This document shows, one piece after another, positions 35,783 through 47,659 of a DNA stretch of 64,000 nucleotides. The notes under the pieces were generated by a model. The model was not told the DNA's origin. It saw only the letters and a list, made by a program, of their open reading frames with translations, and ran no database searches. Position numbers and translations under genes: made by a program. Position 1 is the stretch's first letter. The number at the start of each line of letters is the position of its first letter. Location of the stretch: contig CAMXCT020000451.1 of the NCBI GenBank assembly GCA_947184155.2, positions 62,001-126,000 on the forward strand, in the 5' to 3' direction. The stretch is from Cladocopium goreaui (lineage: Eukaryota > Sar > Dinophyceae > Suessiales > Symbiodiniaceae).

Positions 35783-35919
35783 ATACTTGCGCTTAGCTCC
35801 GGAGGAGCTAAGCACATGTCAGACTGAAGCAGCACATGTGTAGGGATGGCATCCCTCCAAAAAATTGCGCTGCCGTGATCATACTTGCGCTTAGCTCCTC
35901 TGGAGCTAAGCGCAAGTAT
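35783..35919. repeat. Paired AGCTCC hairpins
   Basis: ATACTTGCGCTTAGCTCC occurs at 35783-35800 and 35881-35898. The second forms a perfect 18-bp stem with 35902-35919 around a TCT loop. The first has a 10-bp perfect stem to 35813 and then diverges. Short identical hairpins dispersed in a genome would suggest a very small mobile fold-back. Confidence 0.9.
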
Positions 35920-37531
35920 TTTCTAACCAGTGCCCAAGGCTTGTTAAGAAATGTTACTTTACAATTCCATTCGAGGGGGTGGATCACTATCCCAGGGTTT
36001 CCAAGCAAAAAGAAGTGGAATTCGACAGGTTGGTTTTCGCCCTCCCCCTCTATAGGGGTAGGGATTTTAATATATTGATATCGCACTATATTGCATGACA
36101 TTGTATGTTATTGTCTATAAGAATCAATGTCAGTTTATAAGAATGAGTTGAATCTACTGTGCATCCCTTGGATGATTTCCCAAAGCCCCAAAGCGGCATG
36201 AGCCACAGACTTTTGTTACCGCAGTTCTGACCCACGAGATCCCACGAGCACCAAGCGGTTTGGGTTGACCCCCTGTGGCCACAGAGGCAGTTGACCAATG
36301 CCTTTGCCGCACAGCAGCTCGAAATCTCACAGAGGAGAGGGTCATGTTTCAACAGGTGGGGGTTCTGCCCAAATCTGTGTGGATAAGACCAAAGATACGC
36401 CAAGAAAGATCGGAAATGCAAAACTAGTCGGGATGATACGCATCATCATTGTTTTGCAATGCTGCCCAAGGTTTTTTCATGTTGTGTAGGTGTGTGTAAG
36501 TGAATTAGGACGCAGCAATGGATCATGCTTAGTAAGGGCAGCCTCCCGAGAAAAGACATTGGTTCAGGTTGGTGATTTATCGTGATCCAGCCAGATATAT
36601 TACAAGTTTTTAATCAGTTGTCCATCACTGTTTGCAGAAATGGTTATCTATTGATAGAAACCAACAGCCAAGAAATTACATTTTGCCAATGATCATTTTT
36701 GTACAGCCAACAACTACACCGATAGGGAACAAATGAAGAAACAACAGCATGGTGACAGCGTCAAAGTTGAAGGGATATGACATGATGTATCCCACAGTGA
36801 GGGTGATTCACATCTGAGCCTGGTGATATTTAGGGTGACAAGTCACCCCTTTCCAAAGTTATTGAGGGCCCATCACCCATCACATGTAGCAACTGCAGGT
36901 TTTCTTTTCTACAGACCAGTTGGTCAAAACGTAAGGGCGAAACCATCTCATCAGTTTTCACCTTATCCCAGAGAGATTGATATAGAATGATATAGATTCT
37001 GATAGATTCTGTAGATTTTAAATGTGACTTTGCCAAATGCAAAACATAAATCCTCAATTATCCTTGATTGATGTTTGATTCCTTGTAGCGGGAAATGCTT
37101 GGTCAGACATTTTCAACTTGAGAAATTGAGAAGTACTGACAGTCTGGCACCAGTTTGGGCGAGAAACACCACGCCACGCCCTGCGATGATCAGGAGAATG
37201 TCGAGATGTGCAGGCGCGGTTGACACTCCTGGGCTGGATTCTTTGAGACTTGGACGACAGGCTGTGCATTTTCTCCGTTGTTGGTGCAGGGTTTTAGCCG
37301 CTGAACGATGTACAGCGGAGTTTGTTGTCTTCGTTGTGATGTGTTTTCAAGGAAATCACTACAAGTGCAAAGAAGGAAGCCTCTGAATCAAAGATCGAAG
37401 CAGTTGACTTTCTACACAATCTTGTCTTTCATGCGTGGTCACCCCGCAGTTTTTGGCGTTGGCTCAGGCATTCGGATTAGGCCATCACACGTTTCAGAAG
37501 CCACTCCTGAACAGGGGATTCTGAACAAAAA

Positions 37532-39187
37532 ATGATGTCCAGTGTGTGTTTCTTGGCCTTGCTTCCCCTTTCCTTGGCATCTCCCAGTGAGTACTGGGCC
37601 TTGGCCACACCTGCCGTTCGCCGCGCACGGAGTCTTCAGGGTTCGGAGGCTGCACGTGCCCTGGGCGGCCGGACGTTGTCCAAGGCAGAGTCAAAGATGT
37701 CGAAGGTCTGGTGTGGTCCTGGGGAACGCTACAACGGTGCAGCGGGTGCCATGTGGTATGCCAACCCCTACACAGCTGGCTGCAGCAAGGCTTCAATGGC
37801 CCTGACATATGTCTTTGATGGGAAAGTGCACACAGCGGTTGAAGGAGATCTCATCAAGATGACCTGTGACAACTGGCAATGCCCGGTGCCCAAAGTTGTC
37901 GACTGCTATCGCGACCGAAGTGCGTGTGCTGCGGATGAGTGGTGCATGGTCATCACGCATGAGAAGTGGGGTGCATGGGCCATGGGCAAAGATGGCCACA
38001 CTCCAAACTTCGACCAGTGTGGCCAAGCATACAATGAGCAAATTGAAGCCATCGAAGCGCAAGGAAACGTCAACAATGCCACGGTGGACGCTTTGAAAGC
38101 GACCCGTGATGCCATTTGTGGCAGCTCCACGGTAGGTGTTGCCAATGGTATCCAGTTGCACGGCATGAGTGAAGACAACCTGTGGAAACCATCGCACGGG
38201 CGCTGCGTGAAGTATCGTCTCGAGGGACAGAGCTGCATTCCAACCTTGGCCACGACTGGAAGTTTTGCCAACGCCTTCGTGCGGCGAGCGCTCACAGAGA
38301 CTGGGCATTATCCCAATGGTGGCACCATGGAACGGCCATTGGCCTGTGGCCCGAACTTGGTCTGCACGGGCCCCACCTTTGATGTGTTGCCCTCCACCTG
38401 TGTGAAAGCTCGGCCCAGGGACGTGTGCTACACTGGGCCATGGTGGGACAGCTCCCGATGCCCTCGCACATCCATGAGGACACCGGGCATGAGCCGAGAC
38501 TGGGCCATTGAGTCCTTACAAACAGCGTTTCTGCTGTTCCCAGGTGAGGTAGCTTCGCCCATGACTTGCAAGTACTGGACGGGATCATTTTCCACCTTCA
38601 CTCAAGGTGTCAGGAATGTGACTTACAACATCTTCCAGGCACTGTGGCCAAGGCACTTGGTGGGTGAGTATCCCACCTTGGACCAGCTCTACCAACACAT
38701 GTGGAATCAGACTGATCTTGACTTGGCAGCCTTGAAGCCAGAAGAGTGCGATGCTGGTGCTGAAGTTGATGGAAGAATCTCCAAAGCCTTGGCCATGGTG
38801 GGGTCTTGGAGCCACCGCCCCAACTTGCTTTGGAGCCTCATCCACTTCGTGATGCACAACCAACCCTCGCCCATGTCCAGCCAGGCAGTTGCCGCATCTG
38901 AAGCTCTGGCGAACCACTTGTCGGAGAACTTTTGGTGCAACGACTGTCGTGGCTTCTTCACCATTGGCGTTCTGGGCACTGTTGGCCTGCCCCCCAAGAG
39001 CTCGCAGGGTGAAGAGCATGCCAGGTATTGGAACTTAGGCCACAACATTGCTTCGGAACATGTTGCCACGACACGGGGAGGCCATCCATGGATCAACCCT
39101 TTGGAATTTGCCAAAGCTGAGGGGGTGGAGAATCCATTCTTCGTTCCCTACGAGACCTCCGTGGAGATGTGGCATGTGGAGAAGTGA
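37532..39187 (+). CDS. Secreted ERV/ALR-like sulfhydryl oxidase, array copy 3
   Basis: Intact 551 residues. It differs from copy 1 by V2M, P254-region Pro-to-Leu (RRALTETGHY), HV-to-HL before VGEY, and an Ala-to-Asp change (EECDAGAEV). Signal peptide, the WCNDC redox pair and the GHN motif are unchanged. The near identity of coding and spacer DNA points to gene conversion or recent duplication. The start is the first of ATGATG after AACAAAAA. Confidence 0.75.
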   Translation: MMSSVCFLALLPLSLASPSEYWALATPAVRRARSLQGSEAARALGGRTLSKAESKMSKVWCGPGERYNGAAGAMWYANPYTAGCSKASMALTYVFDGKVHTAVEGDLIKMTCDNWQCPVPKVVDCYRDRSACAADEWCMVITHEKWGAWAMGKDGHTPNFDQCGQAYNEQIEAIEAQGNVNNATVDALKATRDAICGSSTVGVANGIQLHGMSEDNLWKPSHGRCVKYRLEGQSCIPTLATTGSFANAFVRRALTETGHYPNGGTMERPLACGPNLVCTGPTFDVLPSTCVKARPRDVCYTGPWWDSSRCPRTSMRTPGMSRDWAIESLQTAFLLFPGEVASPMTCKYWTGSFSTFTQGVRNVTYNIFQALWPRHLVGEYPTLDQLYQHMWNQTDLDLAALKPEECDAGAEVDGRISKALAMVGSWSHRPNLLWSLIHFVMHNQPSPMSSQAVAASEALANHLSENFWCNDCRGFFTIGVLGTVGLPPKSSQGEEHARYWNLGHNIASEHVATTRGGHPWINPLEFAKAEGVENPFFVPYETSVEMWHVEK

Positions 39188-41050
39188 GAGATCAAATTGA
39201 TGCCTTTTGATCGTGAAACATGCATGGATAGCCAGACCTTTCTGGCCAGTCCGGAGCCACAAGATTTTGTAGGCTGAAGGGACCCAATGTGTTCCAATCG
39301 TTTCAAGCCCTAGTCTTGTTCTATGTACAGTACAGATTTTGATTTGATGATTTGTAGCTCGACTGAGACTCCGAATCCAATCATTACATATCTACACTGT
39401 AAAGTATACTTCTTGGACCAATTCTGCCTGTAGAGTTTTGAATGGTCCAGATGTTCATGAACACGTTTGTTTGTATAGGCTGCGTTGATGCAGTGAGATC
39501 GCTGTGAGCGGTCGCAAGATTCCTTGCGGCTAGTCCAGTCAGAGAAATCGTGAAATGGATATGCATCCAGAGCAGCCATTGCATATTGTAACCAAAGAAG
39601 TCTCAGGCATTTGGGAACTTATATTTTTTAAAACATTTTAAAACCATATTGAATATATTGATATTGCACTATATTGCATGACATTGTATCTTATTGTCTA
39701 TAAGAATCAGTGTCAGTGTATAGTAGTTTATAAGAATGAGTTGAATCTACTGTACATCCCTTGGATGATTTCCCAAAGCCCCAAAGCGGCATGAGCCACA
39801 GACTTTTGTTGCAGTTCTGACCCACGAGATCCCACGAGCACCAAGCGGTTTGGGTTGACCGCCTGTGGCCACAGAGGCAGTTGACGAATGCCTTTGCCGC
39901 ACAGCAGCTCGAAATCTCACAGAGGAGAGGGTCATGTTTCAACAGGTGGGGGTTCTGCCCAAATCTGTGTGGATACTGTAAGACCAAAGATACGCCAAGA
40001 AAGATCGGAAATGCAAAACTAGTTGGGATGATATGCATCATCATGGTTTTGCAATGCTGCCCAAGGTTTTTTCATGTTGTGTAGGTGTGTGTAAGTGAAT
40101 TAGGACGCAGCAATGGATCAAGCTTAGTAAGGGCAGCCTCCCGAGAAAAGACATTGGTTCAGGTTGGTGATTGATAGAAGCCAACAGCCAAGAAATTACA
40201 TTTTGCCAATGATCATTTTTGTACAGCCAACAACTACACCGATAGGGAACAAATGAAGAAACAACAGCATGGTGACAGCGTCAAAGTTGAAGGGGTATGA
40301 CATGATGTATCCCACAGTGAGGGTGATTCACATCTGAGCCTGGTGATATTTAGGGTGACAAGTCACCCCTTTCCAAAGTTATTGAGGGCCCATCACCCAT
40401 CACATGTAGCAACTGCAGGTTTTCTTTTCTACAGACCAGTTGGTCAAAACGTAAGGGCGAAACCATCTCATCAGTTTTCACCTTATCCCAGAGAGATTGA
40501 TATAGAATGATATAGATTCTGATAGATTCTGTAGATTTTAAATGTGACTTTGCCAAATGCAAAACATACATCCTCAATTATCCTTGATTGATGTTTGATT
40601 CCTTGTAGCGGGAAATGCTTGGTCAGACATTTTCAACTTGAGAAATTGAGAAGTACTGACAGTCTGGCACCAGTTTGGGCGAGAAACACCACGCCACGCC
40701 CTGCGCTGATCAGGAGAATGTCGAGATGTGCAGGCGCGGTTGACACTCCTGGGCTGGATTCTTTGAGACTTGGACGACAGGCTGTGCATTTTCTCCGTTG
40801 TTGGTGCAGGGTTTTAGCTGCTGAACGATGTACAGCGGAGTTTGTTGTCTTCGTTGTGATGTGTTATCAAGGAAATCACTACAAGTGCAAAGAGGGAAGC
40901 CTCTGAATCAAAGATCGAAGCAGTTGACTTTCTACACAATCTTGTCTTTCATGCATGGTCACCCCGCAGTTTTTGTCCTTGGCTCAGGCATTTGGATTAG
41001 GCCATCACACGTTTCAGAAGCCACTCCTGAACAGGGGATTCTGAACAAAA
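39188..41050. repeat. Spacer between array copies 3 and 4
   Basis: Same spacer as between copies 1 and 2, slightly shorter; a block of about 60-70 bp around 40170 (the ATTTATCGTGATCC..GAAATGGTTATC part) is missing relative to copies 1-2. No insert, so it shows the empty site of the 1378-bp element near 39645. Confidence 0.8.
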
Positions 41051-42706
41051 ATGGTGTCCAGTGTGTGTTTCTTGGCCTTGCTTCCCCTTTCCTTGGCATC
41101 TCCCAGTGAGTACTGGGCCTTGGCCACACCTGCCGTCCGCCGCGCACGGAGTCTTCAGGGTTCGGAGGCTGCACGTGCCCTGGGTGGCCGGACACTGTCC
41201 AAGGCAGAGTCAAAGATGTCGAAGGTCTGGTGTGGTCCTGGGGAACGCTACAACGGTGCAGCGGGTGCCATGTGGTATGCCAACCCCTACACAGCTGGCT
41301 GCAGCAAGGCTTCAATGGCCCTGACATATGTCTTTGATGGGAAAGTGCACACAGCGGTTGAAGGAGATCTCATCAAGATGACCTGTGACAACTGGCAATG
41401 CCCGGTGCCCAAAGTTGTCGACTGCTATCGCGACCGAAGTGCGTGTGCTGCGGATGAGTGGTGCATGGTCATCACGCATGAGAAGTGGGGTGCATGGGCC
41501 ATGGGCAAAGATGGCCACACTCCAAACTTCGACCAGTGTGGCCAAGCATACAATGAGCAAATTGAAGCCATCGAAGCGCAAGGAAACGTCAACAATGCCA
41601 CGGTGGACGCTTTGAAAGCGACCCGTGATGCCATTTGTGGCAGCTCCACGGTAGGTGTTGCCAATGGTATCCAGTTGCACGGCATGAGTGAAGACAACCT
41701 GTGGAAACCATCGCACGGGCGCTGCGTGAAGTATCGTCTCGAGGGACAGAGCTGCATTCCAACCTTGGCCACGACTGGAAGTTTTGCCAACGCCTTCGTG
41801 CGGCGAGCGCCCACAGAGACTGGGCATTATCCCAATGGTGGCACCATGGAACGGCCATTGGCCTGTGGCCCGAACTTGGTCTGCACGGGCCCCACCTTTG
41901 ATGTGTTGCCCTCCACCTGTGTGAAAGCTCGGCCCAGGGACGTGTGCTACACTGGACCATGGTGGGACAGCTCCCGATGCCCTCGCACATCCATGAGGAC
42001 ACCGGGCATGAGCCGAGACTGGGCCATTGAGTCCTTACAAACAGCGTTTCTGCTGTTCCCAGGTGAGGTAGCTTCGCCCATGACTTGCAAGTACTGGACG
42101 GGATCATTTTCCACCTTCACTCAAGGTGTCAGGAATGTGACTTACAACATCTTCCAGGCACTGTGGCCAAGGCACTTGGTGGGTGAGTATCCCACCTTGG
42201 ACCAGCTCTACCAACACATGTGGAATCAGACTGATCTTGACTTGGCAGCCTTGAAGCCAGAAGAGTGCGCTGCTGGTGCTGAAGTTGATGGAAGAATCTC
42301 CAAAGCCTTGGCCATGGTGGGGTCTTGGAGCCACCGCCCCAACTTGCTTTGGAGCCTCATCCACTTCGTGATGCACAACCAACCCTCGCCCATGTCCAGC
42401 CAGGCAGTTGCCGCATCTGAAGCTCTGGCGAACCACTTGTCGGAGAACTTTTGGTGCAACGACTGTCGTGGCTTCTTCACCATTGGCGTTCTGGGCACGG
42501 TTGGCCTGCCCCCCAAGAGCTCGCAGGGTGAAGAGCATGCCAGGTATTGGAACCTAGGCCACAACATTGCTTCGGAACATGTTGCCACGACACGGGGAGG
42601 CCATCCATGGATCAACCCTTTGGAATTTGCCAAAGCTGAGGGGGTGGAGAATCCATTCTTCGTTCCCTACGAGACCTCCGTGGAGATGTGGCATGTGGAG
42701 AAGTGA
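41051..42706 (+). CDS. Secreted ERV/ALR-like sulfhydryl oxidase, array copy 4
   Basis: Intact 551-residue frame, differing from copy 1 by a single residue I can see (RHVVGEY to RHLVGEY). Same signal peptide, Cys-rich region, WCNDC pair and GHN helix. It ends the array: its 3' spacer follows the shared sequence to about 43020 and then diverges. Confidence 0.75.
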   Translation: MVSSVCFLALLPLSLASPSEYWALATPAVRRARSLQGSEAARALGGRTLSKAESKMSKVWCGPGERYNGAAGAMWYANPYTAGCSKASMALTYVFDGKVHTAVEGDLIKMTCDNWQCPVPKVVDCYRDRSACAADEWCMVITHEKWGAWAMGKDGHTPNFDQCGQAYNEQIEAIEAQGNVNNATVDALKATRDAICGSSTVGVANGIQLHGMSEDNLWKPSHGRCVKYRLEGQSCIPTLATTGSFANAFVRRAPTETGHYPNGGTMERPLACGPNLVCTGPTFDVLPSTCVKARPRDVCYTGPWWDSSRCPRTSMRTPGMSRDWAIESLQTAFLLFPGEVASPMTCKYWTGSFSTFTQGVRNVTYNIFQALWPRHLVGEYPTLDQLYQHMWNQTDLDLAALKPEECAAGAEVDGRISKALAMVGSWSHRPNLLWSLIHFVMHNQPSPMSSQAVAASEALANHLSENFWCNDCRGFFTIGVLGTVGLPPKSSQGEEHARYWNLGHNIASEHVATTRGGHPWINPLEFAKAEGVENPFFVPYETSVEMWHVEK

Positions 42707-43150
42707 GAGATCAAATTGATGCCTTTTGATCGTGAAACATGCATGGATAGCCAGACCTTTCTGGCCAGTCCGGAGCCACAAGATTTTGTAGGCTGAAGGG
42801 ACCCAATGTGTTCCAATCGTTTCAAGCCCTAGTCTTGTTCTATGTACAGTACAGATTTTGATTTGATGATTTGTAGCTCGACTGAGACTCCGAATCCAAT
42901 CATTACATATCTACACTGTAAAGTATACTTCTTGGACCAATTCTGCCTGTAGAGTTTTGAATGGTCCAGATGTTCATGAACACGTTTGTTTGTATAGGCT
43001 GCGTTGATGCAGTGAGATCGCACATGAGTTGATGCAACGCCATGCTGTGAAGGTCTTAACATTACGGCTAGAGCAGTCAGAGAAATCCAACCACAGCAGC
43101 CATGGCATATTGTAATCAATGAAAGCTCGGAGTCAACATTTGGCCTTGGG
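42707..43150. repeat. Right edge of the tandem array
   Basis: The 3' flank matches the other units to AGTGAGATCGC near 43020. After that only scattered blocks are shared (CAGTCAGAGAAATC, GCAGCCATGGCATATTGTAA). This is the normal picture of an array end escaping homogenisation. Confidence 0.7.
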
Positions 43151-43290
43151 AGGCACTAACAATTTCTACCTTTATGATTATTATATTGTATCTGTTTGGA
43201 ATGTATATATATATATAATACGAATGCGTTGGTGGTTTGAAATCTCTTGTTGTCCTTCCCTACGGTGATTTCCCACTTGATTGTTTTCAG

Positions 43291-43412
43291 CAGGACTACC
43301 TTCTTCGACGTTGTGGCGTCGGTGTGGGATCACTGGTGTCATCCTTGGTGACGGGTTGCATTTGTGAATGCCTTGAGAAGCAATTTTTCCCACCAAATCG
43401 TGAGGATGCAAG
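43291..43412 (+). other. Exon of an unrecognised plus-strand gene
   Basis: Strong acceptor (TTGATTGTTTTCAG) and AAG|GTGTAT donor bound a 122-nt frame reading QDYLLRRCGVGVGSLVSSLV and then CICECLEKQFFPPNREDA. It has a small Gly/Val-rich helix-like segment. No family assigned. Confidence 0.45.
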
Positions 43413-44356
43413 GTGTATCAATGTATGATTTCTGGATTGTAAATGCAACATGTAATACAACATGTTTGTTCAGGTTTCGTCCTTTCTTACTATTTATATT
43501 TGTGGAACTGCTGGATGTCAAGCTATGATCGGTTGAACACGAGTGTGGCTGTAGTGCAGAAGAAATGCGGACAGCTGCGTCATACATCGTCCACATGTAT
43601 CACGTGTTTCTCCTCATCAATATGTGTTCAACATGTTTGTAAAAATTTGTACACATAAAATAAATACATGCATTGGGTGCATCTAGGTACAGTACGCAAT
43701 TTGAACGTGCAGGGGCCGGAAGTAGCGCGCATCATGAATCATGAACGGAAAACGTATTGAACTTTTGTATGTGATAAGTGAGAACCATAGCAATTCCAGG
43801 ATCAGAGAGAAATGTCGCTTTGGTTGAGCATAAACTTTTAGATTAGTTTTTTTGTTGATTGTTCATCTGTTGAAAATACATCGGCGCAATGCGCACCCTA
43901 AACACGTGTGGAGACGAGTTGATATGGTCCCATGTTAGGAAGTTCTTGTATATAGACTACTGTGTTGACAGCAGGACGAAACATACCTTGAAACCGAGAT
44001 TGAACAAAATATGCAGTTGAGACCCCTTGAGCAACCACTGACTGATTGATGTAGACACTTCTTACTGAAATAGTTCCTGTATGTTCCTGTAATGAACCAA
44101 CAACATGTACTGTAACTCAAAAGACAACGACTTCATGTTTTTCGGCCTGTTGCGTCACAACCACCATTAGCTGCCTGCAAGGTCGCTGAACTGCGCAAAC
44201 TGCCCTGAAACATCCCTTCTCACAGGCCGAGATCGGTGAAGTTTTTTAGGACTTTTAGGTACATCATGGTACATCATGTAAAACGTGACAAAACACGTGT
44301 AACATACTGTAGTGTCCACAGTTTAGATTACAAACTAACAACAGCATGTTTCGCAG

Positions 44357-44430
44357 GTTGGTCGGTTCATCACCGACCAATTCCTTTTGAATGCAGAATC
44401 GGATGCAATTGATTTGGATATGATACAAAA
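44357..44430 (+). other. Candidate exon of an unrecognised plus-strand gene
   Basis: After TTTCGCAG|G the frame reads VGRFITDQFLLNAESDAIDL and stays open beyond; the donor is unclear. May belong to the same gene as the 43291 exon. Confidence 0.3.
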
Positions 44431-45082
44431 ACATGTACCCCCATTCCTACTGTTGGGGGATAATTCAGCTTTAGATGACGGGATCCAACCAAAGTCGACA
44501 ATTTCCAGGGGTCGTATTGGCGGTCATTCCTTTGTAATCCTTTGTTTGACATCCAGCTGTGCGAAGTTCAAATGACAACTGACAAATATTTTGGTAATAC
44601 CGTACAGTAATCCCCCAAAAGAATCCACAAGATAAGCATCTCAACATATTACACTTTGTTGTTTCAATTTACATTAAAATCCCTGAGTTTTCCCTCCAAT
44701 TTTACCATTTGATACAACCAGCTGCCATGGCCAGTCTCGGCTCAAGCCCACCGCAACGCGCGTTTAGTGGCGCAACGGCGTCACCAACGGCGTCACGGCG
44801 ATGAGCGTGGCAAAGGCGTCGAAGCTGGTGGCCATCGTTTGGGCTTCCAAGGCGGGAACACCTGGATGTTTTTTTCGTGGAAAATGGATGAAGTATGTTG
44901 AGGTTGATTAAATGGCAGATGAAAGATGCACTGCATATACTAATCATAGGTAATCATAGTTTACATCGTTTCAATTTGGAATCCACTGAATCAGATCGAA
45001 GAGTTGGAAGAAGGCATTCATTTCAATCTGTTTTATTCATGGAGCCGTTGAATGGATTTCATTATTCCCGTGAAATCCCTAG

Positions 45083-45195
45083 CTCTGGACAAGCCACGTC
45101 AGGGCGGCTTGGGAGATGTGGGCAAGTTCGCTGCGATGCATGCAGCTGCCAAAGGCTCTGAGCAGCTGAAATTTCGTGCTGTGGCGGTGTCTGAG
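45083..45195 (+). other. Exon of an unrecognised plus-strand gene
   Basis: Bounded by CCCTAG and GAG|GTGCGC. Reads LDKPRQGGLGDVGKFAAMHA and then AAKGSEQLKFRAVAVSE. It ends in phase 0, matching the next candidate at 45907. The composition is clearly coding-like, but I do not recognise the family. Confidence 0.5.
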
Positions 45196-45906
45196 GTGCG
45201 CATGGAGAGATGGGGAAAATATCGCTGAACATGATGGATTTCGCTCACAAAAATGCTGGAGCTAACATTATTTATATAACTATTGAACAGTGGGATTCAA
45301 TGATCACAATGGGGGATAAAGAGGATTCAGAATGGATACGCCAAAAAGAAAAGAAAAGCATGGTGATGCAAGCCTCAACTGAATTGAAATGGATCAATAC
45401 CTACGGGGAGCCATGTTGGTGTGAACACAAGGTTACCAGGGTTTTGACTCCTACCTACCAGGATATATGATTGGATGATCAGATTGTTGGCTGGTACTTA
45501 GCATCCTTAGAAAAACCAAGAAGAATAGACTCTCCCAACTTGGACAGTTTCAGCTGACTTGTACCTTTTGAACATATGCTGATCCACTCTAACTCAAACA
45601 TGCTCAAACAACGTGACCGCCGGATTCATCAACTCTACGTTTTTCTCCCAGGGTTTATCATCCATACTGAACCACCTGTTATTATAATATAATTATAATA
45701 TATTACAATGATTTTTGTTATTATATTGTAGTCATTAACATTATGATGATCATCATCATCCTCATTTTCATCCTCATCCTCCTCATCATTATCATCATTT
45801 TTCAGTATTTTGTTTTAATCATACATTCTTATTGTGAAGAAATTGGTCGATGGTTCCCCTCCGGCCCTCCGGTCATCCACCATGGCAACGGCTCAATCAT
45901 TTGCAG

Positions 45907-46005
45907 GACGGCCAGGACACCGGCATCGATGCCACGGAAGTGAAGCCGGCGGAACGCTTGGAGAAGCTGCAGGAGATCTTGAAAGATGTGCCCTGGCTGT
46001 ACAAA
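45907..46005 (+). other. Exon of an unrecognised plus-strand gene
   Basis: After TCATTTGCAG|G the frame reads DGQDTGIDATEVKPAERLEK and then LQEILKDVPWLYKS, phase 0 with the 45195 end. The donor is probably a GC in AAAA|GCAGC; uncertain. It could be the N-terminal part of the dehydrogenase-like gene that follows, but no Rossmann glycine motif is seen. Confidence 0.45.
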
Positions 46006-47429
46006 AGCAGCAAACAGCTTTCTTTTTGGGGGGTTCAACCATTAAAATTAAGGATTTAATGGGTTTAACCAGCAAACAATGGTGTTTCGTTTGTGGGATT
46101 TAACCAGCCAAAAAACGGTGTTCTTTTTGACTTCATGGGGTTTAACTGATTGATGTTATGGAATTTAACCAACAAGCAATAGGTTACTGGGATAAACAAC
46201 GGGAAATTATAATTACATATATATATAATATAATATAATATAAATTAGATATTATAATTAATCATTATTCCATTTATTAATATTTATAATACATGCTGTA
46301 CATACATGATCATACATGTAATGTCATCGTATCTCCAAATTAACAACATTCAGTCATTCAGCAACAATATTTCCCCTGTCTATTCTCCCTTTCCAACACT
46401 TGTTGGGTGGCTTTCCATTTCTGTTTCACAGTGAGAATCTAATTGGTGTTGAATCTTGTTTTTGGAATTTTTGGGATATAGTTTATGCAACAAGAGCAAA
46501 GGGTAGGTATATGACAACAGTACATATACGATATGTTTCATATGTGTATTGGTATACGATATAAAATAATACAATAATATGATAAAATATGTGTATGTAG
46601 GCCTAGTGATCTACAACCAGTCACACTGGGTATGTTTGATAAAAAAATGGAGGATTTAACCAGCAAATAATGGGGCTGTCGACTTGGGATATCGAACGGA
46701 GGACTCAACTCATGAAGCATTTCAAGGGGATTTCACCAGGAAAAACTGGTCTCGAAACCGCCCCAAATTTGTGATTCAATATATCCAGTGGGTGTACGTA
46801 GTTGTTTTTCAGCGTTTCTGCATTTATTTTTGAACATGTTTTGAAGATTCGGGACCCCGAAACTGGTTGATTTCGATTGCAAAAAGAGATCACCAACTGT
46901 GGATCACTAGTGGGGCTAACTTTTTGGACATGCCCATGTCGGGGTGAGAATTATTTAGAAAGGAAAGACCAAGCAAAATGGGGATATGACGGGATATGTC
47001 CAAAATAGGCACACATGCTTCGGGAATTACAAGCAAATGTCCTAACATTGCCGGTTTTGTTCATTGTGACTGTGTGGCACAAAATCACTTCAATCCAGAG
47101 CGGCGAATTGCCGAGCATAGGAAACCCAAGTGCAAGGACGGTTGTTTTCTTTCAACCATCCACAACTGGCCGGTTGTTGTGTGCGGTTGTTGTGTGCTTG
47201 AAAGACTTTTATTTTCTGGAGATACCGGAAGGGTGAATCAATAAGGTTGACTGATACAATAATCTTGGGACTGGACCAATAAAGGCAATGATTGGGTTGA
47301 TCAGTTTCCCATCGTTTGTGGGCGCAGCTCGATAATCCTAAATCCATTAGTTCATGGATGTTGATGGTTAAATTTGGCAAACTATGCTGGTTCGGTTTAT
47401 TCTGTGTATGACTTATTGGACATGCCCAG

Positions 47430-47621
47430 CATTGCCCAGCTGCACACTGATGGGCTCCAGGTGGAGATTCTGAAGCTGAACATCAACAGTGACGATGCTG
47501 AGGTCATAGTCATAGTTGTTGTCATAGTCCTCATAGTCATTCTCAACATGTGCGTCAATTTCATTCAATGTCAATGGTCACATTCGCCAAACCCATGAAA
47601 TCCCATGAGTGTAATTCTCAA

Positions 47622-47659
<38 letters not shown>

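Larger units (their letters stand above)
34688..36065. mobile_element. Non-autonomous DNA transposon, hAT-like ends, 1378 bp
   Basis: Terminal inverted repeats ATCCCTACCC (34688-34697) and GGGTAGGGAT (36056-36065), flanked by the 8-bp duplication TTTAATAT (34680-34687 and 36066-36073). Sister units keep the uninterrupted site (CATATTGAATATATTGA). An 8-bp duplication suits hAT. No transposase frame is present. The inside is built of further inverted and tandem repeats, so it is composite or has captured other small elements. Confidence 0.8.
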
